NCBI GenBank assembly: GCA_016183815.1
Contig: JACPDW010000010.1
Coordinates: forward strand, 62,001 to 126,000
Direction of reading: 5' to 3'
Source: Flavobacteriia bacterium
Lineage (GTDB): Bacteria > Bacteroidota > Bacteroidia > Flavobacteriales_D > Crocinitomicaceae
DNA: 64,000 nt
The stretch's first letter is position 1; every line of letters starts with the position of its first letter. The position numbers were made by a program, and so were the translations under genes. The notes below the pieces were generated by a model. It searched no databases and was not told where the DNA came from. It saw only the letters and a program-made list of their open reading frames with translations. Positions 1-10,538 of this stretch are shown here, piece by piece.

Positions 1-136
1 TTCCTAAAACTCCACTTGCCATTCCACCAGCCAAAGGGTTACTCCCTCCTCCAGAACAACACCCTTGCGAAAAAAGAAAATTACCTGAAAAAAAATTGCT
101 TATTAATACAAAAACTAAAATTAATTTTTGATACAT
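1..136 (-). CDS. Secreted Cys/Gly-rich protein, N-terminal part only (cut by window start)
   Basis: Hand translation of the minus strand from ATG at 136: MYQKLILVFVLISNFFSGNFLFSQGCCSGGGSNPLAGGMASGVLG...; signal peptide followed by CCSGGG motif; not in ORF track because truncated; overlaps the stop of the 121..891 gene by 16 nt. Confidence 0.7.
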   Translation of the reverse strand, partial: MYQKLILVFVLISNFFSGNFLFSQGCCSGGGSNPLAGGMASGVLG

Positions 137-891
137 TTTTTTATATCTTTAACACGACCAGCTTCCATTAAATAAATCTGATAAACACCAGATTGTAAAT
201 CGTTTAAATCCAAATCGATATTTTTGGTATTTAATGTAACTGGGCTATTTTTTATAATTTTTCCATCAATATTTATCAATTGTATGTTGTCCACTTTTAA
301 ACTTTCTATCCAACTAACAGTAATACTGTTTTTAATGGTTGGATTTGGGAAAACAAAACTTTGACTAATTGAATTTTCTTGAATTGAATTCAAACAACCA
401 GCATTAATTTCGTTAAAAGCTTCGTTTACAGCTGCTGTAACGCCAGATTCATTAGGAGTGGTATTGACATTATAATAAACTTTTCCATTACAGCCAATTA
501 CAACCGCCTTAGGCATTCCATACGAACCGAAATCATCCATGTTAATTGCACTAGTAGAAAATTCAATCGCCATACTTAATCCAGTATTCATCGACCAAGT
601 TGTTAATGAAGAACAAGAAGTGTTTGCAAAATCATCGGCTAACCAAAATTCAACTTTATTTGGATGTGAAATTGCAAAATTTATAACTGAATTATTAACC
701 TCAAGCAAAGGTGAAGCACAACTTGAACAAGGCATTGGCCAACCAATTACAATTACTTTCCCTTCATTTAATTTATCGTACAAAACATATTGATCGTTTT
801 TACAATCTGTTGCTGTAATCTGAGGTGCAGTTTGTGCGATTATAAATGAAGTCACTGTCAACCAAACAATTAAGATGTAATTTTTTTTCAT
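121..891 (-). CDS. T9SS type A sorting domain protein with thioredoxin-like region
   Basis: Signal peptide; WPMPCSSCASP motif in a thioredoxin-like context; C-terminal FVFPNPTIKNSITV...LQSGVYQIYLMEAGRVKDIKKCIKN typical of T9SS type A CTD. Confidence 0.75.
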   Translation of the reverse strand: MKKNYILIVWLTVTSFIIAQTAPQITATDCKNDQYVLYDKLNEGKVIVIGWPMPCSSCASPLLEVNNSVINFAISHPNKVEFWLADDFANTSCSSLTTWSMNTGLSMAIEFSTSAINMDDFGSYGMPKAVVIGCNGKVYYNVNTTPNESGVTAAVNEAFNEINAGCLNSIQENSISQSFVFPNPTIKNSITVSWIESLKVDNIQLINIDGKIIKNSPVTLNTKNIDLDLNDLQSGVYQIYLMEAGRVKDIKKCIKN

Positions 892-974
892 AAAACATTT
901 TTTTGTAAAATTAAAAAAAAAATTTCTTTTAATCCTTATTAATTCAAGTCAATTATTGGAATCCAACTTTAAAT

Positions 975-3128
975 TTATTTTTGAAAAATACTCCCTACCT
1001 CTTTGGTTATTTTCTGCAATGTTTCCATACCTTTTTGAAGTGCTTCAGAAGACATATCCTCATAATTTGAAAATAAATTTTCAGTAGCTTCCTGTGAAGG
1101 ATAAACTAATATATAATCGTTTTTATTATAAGCTTTATCCATTTTTAATAAAAAGTTTTCTGTTTCATTTGAGAACGAAACACTCCCTTTTCTTGCACTA
1201 CAAATCACTAGTAAATCGCTTTTATAAATTTTAATATTTTTTAAAAAAACCTCCTCTAAAGTGTTAATTAAATGGATATTCAATTCAATAGTTGTTTTCC
1301 TATTTTCTAAATACAATTTGATTTTTTCACTAACATAAGAATTGGCAACAATTTCTAAAGAAATATTCAGTTGAAGTGATAATCGGATAATTCTTTCCAA
1401 CCATGAAGTAAAACTATTTTCTAAATCTGAAAATGGTGGACAATAAAGAAAAATTCTTTTTTTCTCTATAAAAGGACGGTCAATTTTACAAAAAAAGATG
1501 GTTTTAGGACAAAATTCTAATAAGCGTTCTCTTTCATCACCAACAATTTTCATCAATAATTGGTCGTGTTTACTGTCATTAAGCACAACAATATCAGCAG
1601 CTAACTCTTTTGAAGTTCGTGCGATACCACTACTAATGTTATTATCTATTGTAGCAATTGGATTAACTTTAATTTCTCCTCCTGAATAATGTTTCACAAT
1701 TTCTTCCATGTGATTTCGGGAAGCACGTATCTTTTTTTCGGCTTCAATATCATTCTGAAGAACACTGACAACAGATATTGGATTTATTACCTTTTTGTCC
1801 GTTATTAATATTGAAAAGTCAATTAAATTTTCATTTCCTTTTAATTCATTTGTCGCCACAATAAGATGTTGACTTCTTTTAGAAGGAGAAGTCAATGCTT
1901 CATCATCAATGTTTTCTAATAAATATTTTCTTGAAGCATTTTCTGTGATTAAAGAGGCAATCATACAAGTTAAAAGAATTAAAATTACTGTTCCATTGAC
2001 TACATCTATGTCTAAAATTTTGTTTTCATAACCAACAAAAATAATCGCTAAAGTAGCTGCGGCATGAGCTGAACTTAATCCAAAAATAAGTTGTCTTTCT
2101 GAGGATTTTAAATGATAGATTTGTTGTGTGATAAATGCAGCAAACCATTTTGAAAAAAGTGCAAATGTTGTAAGTACTCCAGCAATGATAAGAGACCAAT
2201 AGCCATTAAATAGTATTTTAATATCAACGACCATACCCACTGAAATCAAAAAGAAGGGAATAAATAAAGCATTACCTATAAATTCAATTCGATTCATCAA
2301 TGGAGAAGAATGTGGAATCAGTCGATTTAAAGCCAATCCAGCCACAAAAGCCCCAATAATATGTTCCATTCCAGCCATTTCAGCTAAAAACGCAGAAAAG
2401 AAAATGACAGAAAGTATAAAAATATAATGTGCTGTTTTTTCACTTTCTAATCTACTTAAAAACCACCTTGATATTTTGGGAATAATCCAAAACATAATGA
2501 CTAAAAAAATGATAAATGAAGTAATTAATCTCAACCAAAAATCTTGACCTAATTCACCTTTAACGCTCGCAGTAATAATGGCTAATATGATTAAAACAGC
2601 GGTGTCTGTCAAAATTGTTCCACCAACAGAAATAGCAACTGGACTTTTTTTTGTTAAACCAAATTTACTTACAATTGGATAGGTAACTAAGGTATGCGTT
2701 GCAAACATCGAAGCAGTAAGTAAACTCGCCATTAAATCAAAATTTAAAATATAGTAACACAATGGAAATCCAAGAGAAAGAGGGATAATAAAAGTAAGAA
2801 ATCCAAAAGTGATGCTCTTATTACGATATTTTTTAAACTCGTTCATGTCTAATTCCAATCCAGCCATGAACATAATATACAATAATCCTATGGTAGAAAA
2901 CAATTTTACCGAGCCATCTGATTCTAAAAGTTTTTCACCAATTAAATTCATTCCTTTTGGTCCGATGATTACCCCTGAAATGATCAACCCAATGATTGCT
3001 GGAATTTTAAATTTCCTTAAAACTATTGGAGTCATTAAAATAATAAAAAGTAATAAAGAAAATATTAGTACCGGGTTTTTTAACGGTAAATGAAAAGAAT
3101 GAATAAGATGACTAAAAAAATAGTTCAT
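975..3128 (-). CDS. Cation:proton antiporter (CPA2/Kef-like) with C-terminal cytoplasmic universal-stress-like domain
   Basis: Multi-TM N-terminus with GLIISGVIIGPKGMNLIG and HIIGAFVAGLALNR motifs of Na+/H+ exchanger family; about 300 aa soluble C-terminus. Confidence 0.85.
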   Translation of the reverse strand: MNYFFSHLIHSFHLPLKNPVLIFSLLLFIILMTPIVLRKFKIPAIIGLIISGVIIGPKGMNLIGEKLLESDGSVKLFSTIGLLYIMFMAGLELDMNEFKKYRNKSITFGFLTFIIPLSLGFPLCYYILNFDLMASLLTASMFATHTLVTYPIVSKFGLTKKSPVAISVGGTILTDTAVLIILAIITASVKGELGQDFWLRLITSFIIFLVIMFWIIPKISRWFLSRLESEKTAHYIFILSVIFFSAFLAEMAGMEHIIGAFVAGLALNRLIPHSSPLMNRIEFIGNALFIPFFLISVGMVVDIKILFNGYWSLIIAGVLTTFALFSKWFAAFITQQIYHLKSSERQLIFGLSSAHAAATLAIIFVGYENKILDIDVVNGTVILILLTCMIASLITENASRKYLLENIDDEALTSPSKRSQHLIVATNELKGNENLIDFSILITDKKVINPISVVSVLQNDIEAEKKIRASRNHMEEIVKHYSGGEIKVNPIATIDNNISSGIARTSKELAADIVVLNDSKHDQLLMKIVGDERERLLEFCPKTIFFCKIDRPFIEKKRIFLYCPPFSDLENSFTSWLERIIRLSLQLNISLEIVANSYVSEKIKLYLENRKTTIELNIHLINTLEEVFLKNIKIYKSDLLVICSARKGSVSFSNETENFLLKMDKAYNKNDYILVYPSQEATENLFSNYEDMSSEALQKGMETLQKITKEVGSIFQK

Positions 3129-3415
3129 ATCTCTTGCAAAAGTACGCTTTTTTATGCTGTTGAAACAGAGTAAGTGATTTAATTTAGAGGAGCTCTAAAA
3201 ATTCAAATAGTCAAAATTTAAATAGCTTTACAAAGATAAAGAGAAATTATGAAACACATTAGCTTGTTTTAAAATGTTTAAATTTTCAAAAAGAACTACT
3301 ATTTTAATTTTTAACTACTATTGTTGATATTTAAAAAAGTTTGATTATTTTTGATAAGCAAAAATTTATTAAAACTTTTAGGTGAATTGTTTATTTGATT
3401 TTTATTATTTTATTT

Positions 3416-4990
3416 ATGAAAAATAGTTTAACATTTCTAATTATTTTGGTTTTCTCTTTTAAAGCGAATAGTCAACCTTGTGGAGTAGTTCAAAATTTAA
3501 GTCAAATTCAACAAACCCAAATCAATTCATTATTAAGTTCTCTTGACAATGTACTTAATGACGAAAATTTGTTTCTCATTGACTCGATAAGTAATGAACT
3601 AAAAAACGTTTTTTCCACTCAAGGAGGCCTTCCAGACGCTGTTGAAACTTTTTACACTTTAAATTCTAATATTTCTTGGATAGAGCTGGAAAATGCACTT
3701 TTACTTTCCAGAGAATTAATAGCTTCAGACAGTTTGGTATATGCTAACTTATGGAAAACAGCTAAAGGAATGAAACCGCCATCATATCTAGCAAATTCTC
3801 TTTTTTTAAGATCCTCTGCTGAAATAGCAAGTGGATTACTTAAAATCGCTGAAAAAGAAACAGATTTAACACGAAAATTATTATATCAGTCATGGGCAGT
3901 TAGGACTTTTGATAGTTTAGCTACAATGCAAATTCAAAGTGGTCCATGTATGGGTGCATTTCCATTTCCAGATCTTAGAATTTATAACGACCCTGAGTTT
4001 AGCCCAATTATAGAAAATTTTATGCTTTTTTGTGGTGAAGATTCTATAAATGTATTACAAAACGGATGGATTATTGATGACAAAGAAACTGGTGAATTTA
4101 AATTTGATGCTGGGGTTATAGCAAATGCATACTATGAAGCATTTCAATACACAGGCAATATAAATTATAAAAATATTGTATTATCAATCGGAAATTATTT
4201 AAAACAATTAAAATTTAATCTAAATTACAACTACAATACATTTGTTTCTTTAGGACTCACAAGAGCTTATCAATTAAGCAACGATACTAGCTATTTAAAT
4301 AGAGCAATAGTAAATTTGCGTTATGCAGTATTTCCTGGACAAATTGAAAATGGCAGATGGGTTGACGGACACAATGCCAATTCAAGGTATCACAGTATTA
4401 TTATTCAAAACATTATTCCAACAATTCAAATAATACCTTTAACAAATAGTTACAAAAGTGTTTTGGAAAACATGACCCACAAAGCCGTTAAAAACATGTT
4501 AGATTATTCTACTGTTTGCAATTCAGCAACGGGATATCGCTGGCTTTTGAAGGCGTACAATCTTAACTCTTCAATTATTTCGGATTTTTTAAGGGATTCT
4601 ATTTCAAATTTGATTGGAAAACATATCAATCAATCCTTTGAAAATGGAAAGTATTTAGATGTTCCCACGATGGGAGAATATTTAGAATTACTTGATGTTT
4701 TATCTAGTGTTGATGAAATAGAGAATAGTAAAAATTTAAAAATCAACATCTTTCCTAATCCAACGAATAAAATAATAAACATAAATTTTAATATTTTAGA
4801 ACAAGATAATATTGATTTATCAATTTACGACAATAAAGGACAACTTGTTCAAGTCATCGACAAAGGAAAAAAATCTAAAGGAAATTATAATTATCAATTT
4901 GACTTTAGTGGAAATAGAAATGGTGTATATTTTATAACTCTATGTTCATCTTATGGAAAAACTACTCAAAAATTTGTACTTATGAAATAA
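3416..4990 (+). CDS. T9SS type A sorting domain protein, alpha-helical toroid-like N-terminal domain of unknown function
   Basis: ATG at 3416 gives signal peptide MKNSLTFLIILVFSFKANSQ; C-terminal INIFPNPTNKIININF...NRNGVYFITLCSSYGKTTQKFVLMK = T9SS CTD. ORF track start 3395 is a TTG upstream extension. Confidence 0.8.
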   Translation: MKNSLTFLIILVFSFKANSQPCGVVQNLSQIQQTQINSLLSSLDNVLNDENLFLIDSISNELKNVFSTQGGLPDAVETFYTLNSNISWIELENALLLSRELIASDSLVYANLWKTAKGMKPPSYLANSLFLRSSAEIASGLLKIAEKETDLTRKLLYQSWAVRTFDSLATMQIQSGPCMGAFPFPDLRIYNDPEFSPIIENFMLFCGEDSINVLQNGWIIDDKETGEFKFDAGVIANAYYEAFQYTGNINYKNIVLSIGNYLKQLKFNLNYNYNTFVSLGLTRAYQLSNDTSYLNRAIVNLRYAVFPGQIENGRWVDGHNANSRYHSIIIQNIIPTIQIIPLTNSYKSVLENMTHKAVKNMLDYSTVCNSATGYRWLLKAYNLNSSIISDFLRDSISNLIGKHINQSFENGKYLDVPTMGEYLELLDVLSSVDEIENSKNLKINIFPNPTNKIININFNILEQDNIDLSIYDNKGQLVQVIDKGKKSKGNYNYQFDFSGNRNGVYFITLCSSYGKTTQKFVLMK

Positions 4991-5143
4991 ATTTAGATGA
5001 GTTATAAAAATTGATGTTATGAATCTAAAATCTTAACCAATAAAAAAAAATGAAATAAATTCTATTTTTTCATTCTATTTCGTTTAAAAATTGTAACTTT
5101 GCAGTCGCCTTTGAAAAAAAGCAGTGTGTTTTATTATTAAGAA

Positions 5144-5641
5144 ATGGCGAAAAAAAACAAAGAATATGTCATCCCATTTGTGGGTTTAAAAGTAGGTAAA
5201 CACGAATTTTTATTTGACATAAACGATTCGTTCTTTGATGATTATGAATTTTCTTTGATTAAAAAAGGGCAACTCAAAGTGAAGTTGTTTTTAGAGAAAA
5301 AAGAGAATATGTTGGTGGCAGATTTTACTATGAAAGGAGTAGTAGAAACGATTTGTGATTGTTGTAATGATGTACTTTCATTGCCAGTTAAAAATACTTC
5401 AAAATTGATTTATACAATTGGTTTAGAAGATTTTTCTGATGACAATATTACCGTTTTACACCCAGATGATTTTGAAATTGATGTTAAATATCCAATTTAC
5501 GAACTCATTTCACTCTCCTTGCCGAGTAAAAAAAAGCACACTAAGGGATTTTGTAATCCCGAAATGATAGAAATAATGAGAAAATATATGGTTAATTTTG
5601 ACGATACAAATGTTGAACCAGGTACTTTTTCTGAGAATTAA
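5144..5641 (+). CDS. YceD/DUF177 family protein
   Basis: DUF177-like sequence with C-x-C-C motif (ETICDCCNDVL); immediately upstream of rpmF as in many bacteria. Confidence 0.85.
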   Translation: MAKKNKEYVIPFVGLKVGKHEFLFDINDSFFDDYEFSLIKKGQLKVKLFLEKKENMLVADFTMKGVVETICDCCNDVLSLPVKNTSKLIYTIGLEDFSDDNITVLHPDDFEIDVKYPIYELISLSLPSKKKHTKGFCNPEMIEIMRKYMVNFDDTNVEPGTFSEN

Positions 5642-5673
5642 ATTTGAATTAAATATTTTATTTATAACTAGTT

Positions 5674-5865
5674 ATGGCACATCCAAAAAGAAGACAATCT
5701 TCAACAAGAAGAGATAAAAGAAGAACACATGACAATGCAACATCTGGTAATATTGCTATTTGTCCAACTACTAAACAAGCACATTTGTTTCATCATGCTC
5801 ATTGGCATGAAGGCAAATTGTATTATAGAGGTAGAGTTCTAGCCGAAAAAGAAGTTGCAGTTTAA
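5674..5865 (+). CDS. rpmF: 50S ribosomal protein L32
   Basis: [23 protein letters not shown]... canonical L32. Confidence 0.97.
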   Translation: MAHPKRRQSSTRRDKRRTHDNATSGNIAICPTTKQAHLFHHAHWHEGKLYYRGRVLAEKEVAV

Positions 5866-5888
5866 TTTATTCTAATTCTTCATCCACT

Positions 5889-6827
5889 ATGAAGATTGGG
5901 ATTGATATACTAGGTGGTGATTTTGCACCATCAGCGAATATCTTAGGAGTTGTTCAAGCATGTGAATCACTTCCTAAAGGGGTAACTTTTGCCCTATTTG
6001 GTGATATGCATCAAATAAAAGAAGCTTTACAAAATCATAATGTTGACTTCAATAGGATTGAAATTATTCATGCTCCTGATATTATTACAATGCATGATCA
6101 CCCTACAAGAGCAATACCTAACAAACCAAATAGCTCTATAGCAGTTGGTTTTGAATATTTGTCACAAAAGAAAATCGATACTTTCGCCTCTACTGGAAAC
6201 ACAGGTGCAATGTTGGTTGGTGCTATTTATAAAATAAACACCATTCCAGGTATTATAAGACCTTGTATCACTTCAGTTATTCCAAATATTCTTGGAGGCA
6301 CTTCACTTTTGTTAGACGTAGGGTCAAATGCGGATTGTAAAGCAGATGTTCTTTACCAGTTTGGTGTATTAGGTAGTATCTATTCAAAAAATATTTTTGG
6401 CTTAGAAAATCCAAAAGTTGCTTTGTTAAACATAGGTGAAGAAGAAAGTAAAGGTAATTTGCTTACAATTGCAACTCATAAACTCTTAAAAGAATCCGAT
6501 GAAATCAATTTTATTGGAAATATTGAGGGTCGAGATATTTTTACTGGTGTTGCAGATGTGATTGTTTGCGATGGATTTACTGGAAATGTAGTATTAAAAG
6601 AAGCTGAAGGCATCTATACATTAATGAAAAAAAGAGGCATTAAAGACGAATACTTCGATCGTTTTAATTATGAAAATTATGGCGGAACTCCAGTATTAGG
6701 TGTTAAGGGTAATGTAATTATTGGACATGGAATTTCTAATGAAAAAGCAGTAAAAAACATGTTGATTCATAGTTATGAAATCGCAAAATCAGAATTGTCA
6801 TCCAAAATCAATCAAGCATTTAACTAA
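5889..6827 (+). CDS. plsX: Phosphate acyltransferase PlsX
   Basis: MKIGIDILGGDFAP, STGNTGAML, DGFTGNVVLK motifs; adjacent to fabH. Confidence 0.95.
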   Translation: MKIGIDILGGDFAPSANILGVVQACESLPKGVTFALFGDMHQIKEALQNHNVDFNRIEIIHAPDIITMHDHPTRAIPNKPNSSIAVGFEYLSQKKIDTFASTGNTGAMLVGAIYKINTIPGIIRPCITSVIPNILGGTSLLLDVGSNADCKADVLYQFGVLGSIYSKNIFGLENPKVALLNIGEEESKGNLLTIATHKLLKESDEINFIGNIEGRDIFTGVADVIVCDGFTGNVVLKEAEGIYTLMKKRGIKDEYFDRFNYENYGGTPVLGVKGNVIIGHGISNEKAVKNMLIHSYEIAKSELSSKINQAFN

Positions 6828-7826
6828 ATGAATAAAATAACAGCAGCAATTACAGGCGTTCAAGGATATGTACCAGAATACATTTTAACCAACGAGGAAC
6901 TATCTAAAATGGTTGATACTTCTGATGAATGGATAACCTCTCGTACTGGAATTTCTGAACGAAGAATAATGAAAAATGGGGCTTCTTCTGATATGGCTTG
7001 TAATGCAATCGATCAACTATTAAAGAAAAAAGGAATTGACCCTCTGGAAATTGAACTTGTTATTGTGGCTACTGTTACTCCTGACTTCCCTTTTCCAAGT
7101 ACATCAAACGTGATTTGTGATAAATTGGGAATGAAAAATGCCTGGGGATATGACATCATTGCTGCATGCTCTGGTTTTATTTTTGCTCTTCAAACAGGTG
7201 CAAAGTTTATTGAAACAGGTACTCATAAAAAAGTTATTGTAGTTGGAGTTGATAAGATGAGTTCTATTATTGACTATACTGATAGAACAACTTGTGTGAT
7301 TTTTGGCGATGGATGTGGTGCAGTTTTATTAGAACCAAATTCAGAAGGTCTAGGTATCATTGATGCTATTCTTCATAGTGATGGTAGTGGAAGAAAATAT
7401 CTAATTCAACCTGCCGGAGGATCTAACTTACCTGCTTCGCAAGAAACTGTTGACAATAGATTACATTATGTAAAACAGGAAGGGAAAACGGTGTATAAAT
7501 TTGCCGTAACGAATATGGCGGAGGTTTCCGCTCGAATTATGGAAAAAAACAATCTAAAAAGCGAAGATGTGGATTGGTTAGTTCCTCACCAAGCTAATCT
7601 TAGAATTATCGATGCTACAGCGGAACGTATGGGTTTGCCAAAAGAAAAAGTAATGATCAATATCCAAAAATACGGAAATACAACTGCTGGAACTTTACCT
7701 TTATGTCTTTGGGATTGGGAAAAACAATTAAAAAAAGGTGATAATATTATTTTATCTGCTTTTGGTGGAGGTTTTACATGGGGTGCTCTTTATTTGAAAT
7801 GGGCTTATGATACCCCAATAAATTAA
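6828..7826 (+). CDS. fabH: Beta-ketoacyl-ACP synthase III
   Basis: [36 protein letters not shown] motifs. Confidence 0.97.
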   Translation: MNKITAAITGVQGYVPEYILTNEELSKMVDTSDEWITSRTGISERRIMKNGASSDMACNAIDQLLKKKGIDPLEIELVIVATVTPDFPFPSTSNVICDKLGMKNAWGYDIIAACSGFIFALQTGAKFIETGTHKKVIVVGVDKMSSIIDYTDRTTCVIFGDGCGAVLLEPNSEGLGIIDAILHSDGSGRKYLIQPAGGSNLPASQETVDNRLHYVKQEGKTVYKFAVTNMAEVSARIMEKNNLKSEDVDWLVPHQANLRIIDATAERMGLPKEKVMINIQKYGNTTAGTLPLCLWDWEKQLKKGDNIILSAFGGGFTWGALYLKWAYDTPIN

Positions 7827-7896
7827 ATTAAAAATTTAACAAAGAAATATTATTATAAATATTTATTTTTACAAATATTTTAAACATTAAAAAACT

Positions 7897-8388
7897 ATGA
7901 ATTTAAACGAAATCCAAGAACTTATTAAGTTTGTTTCAAAAACAGGCGTAAGTGAAGTAGAAATAGAAAGAAAAGATTTTAAAATAGTTATCAAAACTGA
8001 GTCAAAACAAAAAGAACAAGTTATTGTTCAAGCAAGTGTGCCTCCTGTATATCAATCTGCACCTGCAACAACTCCAATAAATGCTCCCACTCCTACACAA
8101 AATACGCTTGACAACAAACCTGAAAATCCTATTGAAGAGAAAACAAATTTAATTACCATAAAATCCCCAATGATTGGAACTTTTTATCGTTCTTCATCTC
8201 CTGATAAAGACCCTTATGTACAAGTTGGAGATTCAATTCAAAAAGGTGCTACTGTTTGCGTTATTGAAGCTATGAAACTTTTTAATGAAATTGAATCAGA
8301 AATTTCTGGTAAAATAGTAAAAGTTTTGGTTGACGATGCTTCTCCTGTTGAATATGATCAAGCTTTATTTCTTGTAGATCCAAGCTGA
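7897..8388 (+). CDS. accB: Acetyl-CoA carboxylase biotin carboxyl carrier protein
   Basis: Biotinylation motif [14 protein letters not shown]; followed by accC. Confidence 0.96.
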   Translation: MNLNEIQELIKFVSKTGVSEVEIERKDFKIVIKTESKQKEQVIVQASVPPVYQSAPATTPINAPTPTQNTLDNKPENPIEEKTNLITIKSPMIGTFYRSSSPDKDPYVQVGDSIQKGATVCVIEAMKLFNEIESEISGKIVKVLVDDASPVEYDQALFLVDPS

Positions 8389-8428
8389 TTTTTATTTTTG
8401 ATTTTCGTTTCCAACTAATTAGTTACTT

Positions 8429-9763
8429 ATGTTTAAAAAAATATTAATTGCCAATAGAGGTGAAATTGCGTTACGAGTTATAAGAACTTGTAAAGAAATG
8501 GGAATTAAAACAGTAGCTGTTTATTCAACTGCAGATAAGGACAGTTTGCCAGTACGTTTTGCTGATGAAGCTGTTTGTATAGGTCCTCCTGTAAGTGCAA
8601 AATCTTACCTTTCAATACCAAATATCATATCTGCAGCTGAAATAACCAACTCAGACGCAATACATCCTGGTTATGGATTTTTGTCAGAAAATGAAAAATT
8701 TTCATCTATTTGTCAAAAACACGGTATAAAATTTATTGGTGCTTTACCCGAACAAATTGCAGCTATGGGTGACAAAGCAACCGCTAAAGCTACAATGATA
8801 GCCGCTGGCGTTCCATGTATTCCTGGTTCAGAAGGTTTATTAAAAGATATTAATGATGCTAAAGATCAAGCAAATATAGTTGGTTATCCTATCATCCTGA
8901 AAGCAACGGCTGGTGGTGGTGGAAAAGGAATGCGTATTGTTTGGAAAGAAGAAGATATTGAAAATGCTTGGAATTCTGCTCGTCAAGAAGCCTCAGCAGC
9001 TTTTGGAAATGATGGTATCTACATGGAAAAATATATCGAAGAACCTAGACACATTGAAATTCAAATAGCTGGTGATAGTTTCGGAAACGCTTGTCATCTA
9101 TCAGAAAGAGATTGTTCAATTCAAAGAAGACATCAAAAATTAATCGAAGAAACGCCTTCTCCTTTTATGACTCCAGAATTAAGAGATAAAATGGGTGAAG
9201 CAGCCATTAAAGCAACTAAAGCCGTGAATTACGAAGGGGTTGGGACTGTAGAATTTTTAGTGGACAAACACAGGAATTTCTATTTTATGGAAATGAACAC
9301 CAGAATTCAAGTTGAACACACTATTACAGAAGAAGTTATTGATTATGATTTAATTAAAGAACAAATTAAAATAGCTGCTGGAGAAAAAATCTCAGGCAAA
9401 AATTATTATCCTCACCTTCATGCCATTCAATGTCGTATTAATGCTGAAGATCCTTATAATGATTTTAGACCTAGTCCAGGAAAAATAACCAGTTATCATT
9501 CTCCTGGTGGTCATGGTGTTAGAATAGACACCCATGCCTATGCGGGTTACACTATTCCTTCAAACTACGATTCAATGATTTCAAAATTGATAGTGGTAGC
9601 GCAAACTCGTGAAGAAGCCATATTAAAAATGAAAAGAGCTCTTGATGAATATATCATTGAAGGTGTTAAAACAACGATACCTTTTCATCAGAAATTAATG
9701 GAAAATGAAGATTTTAATAAAGGTAATTTTACTACCAAATTTATGGAAACTTTCCAATTTTAA
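8429..9763 (+). CDS. accC: Acetyl-CoA carboxylase biotin carboxylase subunit
   Basis: [49 protein letters not shown] motifs. Confidence 0.97.
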   Translation: MFKKILIANRGEIALRVIRTCKEMGIKTVAVYSTADKDSLPVRFADEAVCIGPPVSAKSYLSIPNIISAAEITNSDAIHPGYGFLSENEKFSSICQKHGIKFIGALPEQIAAMGDKATAKATMIAAGVPCIPGSEGLLKDINDAKDQANIVGYPIILKATAGGGGKGMRIVWKEEDIENAWNSARQEASAAFGNDGIYMEKYIEEPRHIEIQIAGDSFGNACHLSERDCSIQRRHQKLIEETPSPFMTPELRDKMGEAAIKATKAVNYEGVGTVEFLVDKHRNFYFMEMNTRIQVEHTITEEVIDYDLIKEQIKIAAGEKISGKNYYPHLHAIQCRINAEDPYNDFRPSPGKITSYHSPGGHGVRIDTHAYAGYTIPSNYDSMISKLIVVAQTREEAILKMKRALDEYIIEGVKTTIPFHQKLMENEDFNKGNFTTKFMETFQF

Positions 9764-9773
9764 ATTGAAAAAT

Positions 9774-10517
9774 ATGCCTTTTTTCTGCCATAGATACTGG
9801 CTTCTATTTTTTAGTTTAATTTTTGCTTTTCAATATCATGCTCAAATTATCAGTAATAACTCTACTGTAAAAACTAAGAAATCAAAAAAGTTATTGAGTG
9901 TAAAAGACAGCTCTGATGTATCTTTTTTTATTGAATATTCACCTGGTTTATCTTTTAGAAAATTATATCCTAACGATGATTTTATTTCTAAACCTTTAGG
10001 TATAAAAGAAAATGAAAAATTTCTTTTTACTCATTCCTTTTCTTTAGGAATAGAACATTTAATTGCTCCCAAATTATTTCTACGCATAGGACTTTCTGGA
10101 GTAAATTTTGGCGAAAAATATTCAAATAATTCTAACGACTCCATAGTAAAATATTCTAATCATTATAGAACTATTGGAATTCCTCTTCATTTAGGATTTA
10201 AAAGTAAAGGAAAAGTGTCTTTTTCATTTTCAGCAGGTTTCCAAGCTCTATTTTTAGTTCATTTTATTCAAAAATATTCTTTAGAATGGAATGGAATAAA
10301 AGAATCAAACAAATTAAAACAAGACAAAGATAGAAAACAAACGCTTTTAGCAGTTAATGCAGATGTGAGATGTTCTTTTCCAATTAATAAACTCTTTAAT
10401 GGATATTTAGGGCTTGGTTTTACAAAACAATTGACCAATTCTTACAACAAACAAGCGGATTACAAACATTATTCATGTTTATTCAATTTAAGAGGTGGAA
10501 TTTTATATCCTCTTTAA
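9774..10517 (+). CDS. Porin-family/outer membrane beta-barrel protein
   Basis: ATG at 9774 in frame gives MPFFCHRYWLLFFSLIFAFQYHAQ signal peptide; alternating beta-strand pattern; ORF track start 9705 overlaps accC. Confidence 0.55.
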   Translation: MPFFCHRYWLLFFSLIFAFQYHAQIISNNSTVKTKKSKKLLSVKDSSDVSFFIEYSPGLSFRKLYPNDDFISKPLGIKENEKFLFTHSFSLGIEHLIAPKLFLRIGLSGVNFGEKYSNNSNDSIVKYSNHYRTIGIPLHLGFKSKGKVSFSFSAGFQALFLVHFIQKYSLEWNGIKESNKLKQDKDRKQTLLAVNADVRCSFPINKLFNGYLGLGFTKQLTNSYNKQADYKHYSCLFNLRGGILYPL

Positions 10518-10538
10518 AATTAAACATTTAACAATATT

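Noticed and set aside
539-793. Small plus-strand ORF (84 aa)
   Set aside because: Wholly antisense to the T9SS cargo gene, no signal peptide, domain or promoter; typical AT-rich shadow ORF.
1498-3093. Plus-strand ORFs of 63 and 94 aa
   Set aside because: Antisense to the antiporter gene; hydrophobic composition mirrors TM codons.
3183-3199. tttagaggagctctaaa stem-loop upstream of the antiporter
   Set aside because: Only 7 bp stem with 3-nt loop in AT-rich DNA; no T-run or conservation evidence.
9705-9773. N-terminal extension of the porin-like ORF into accC
   Set aside because: Non-ATG upstream extension; in-frame ATG at 9774 gives a proper signal peptide.
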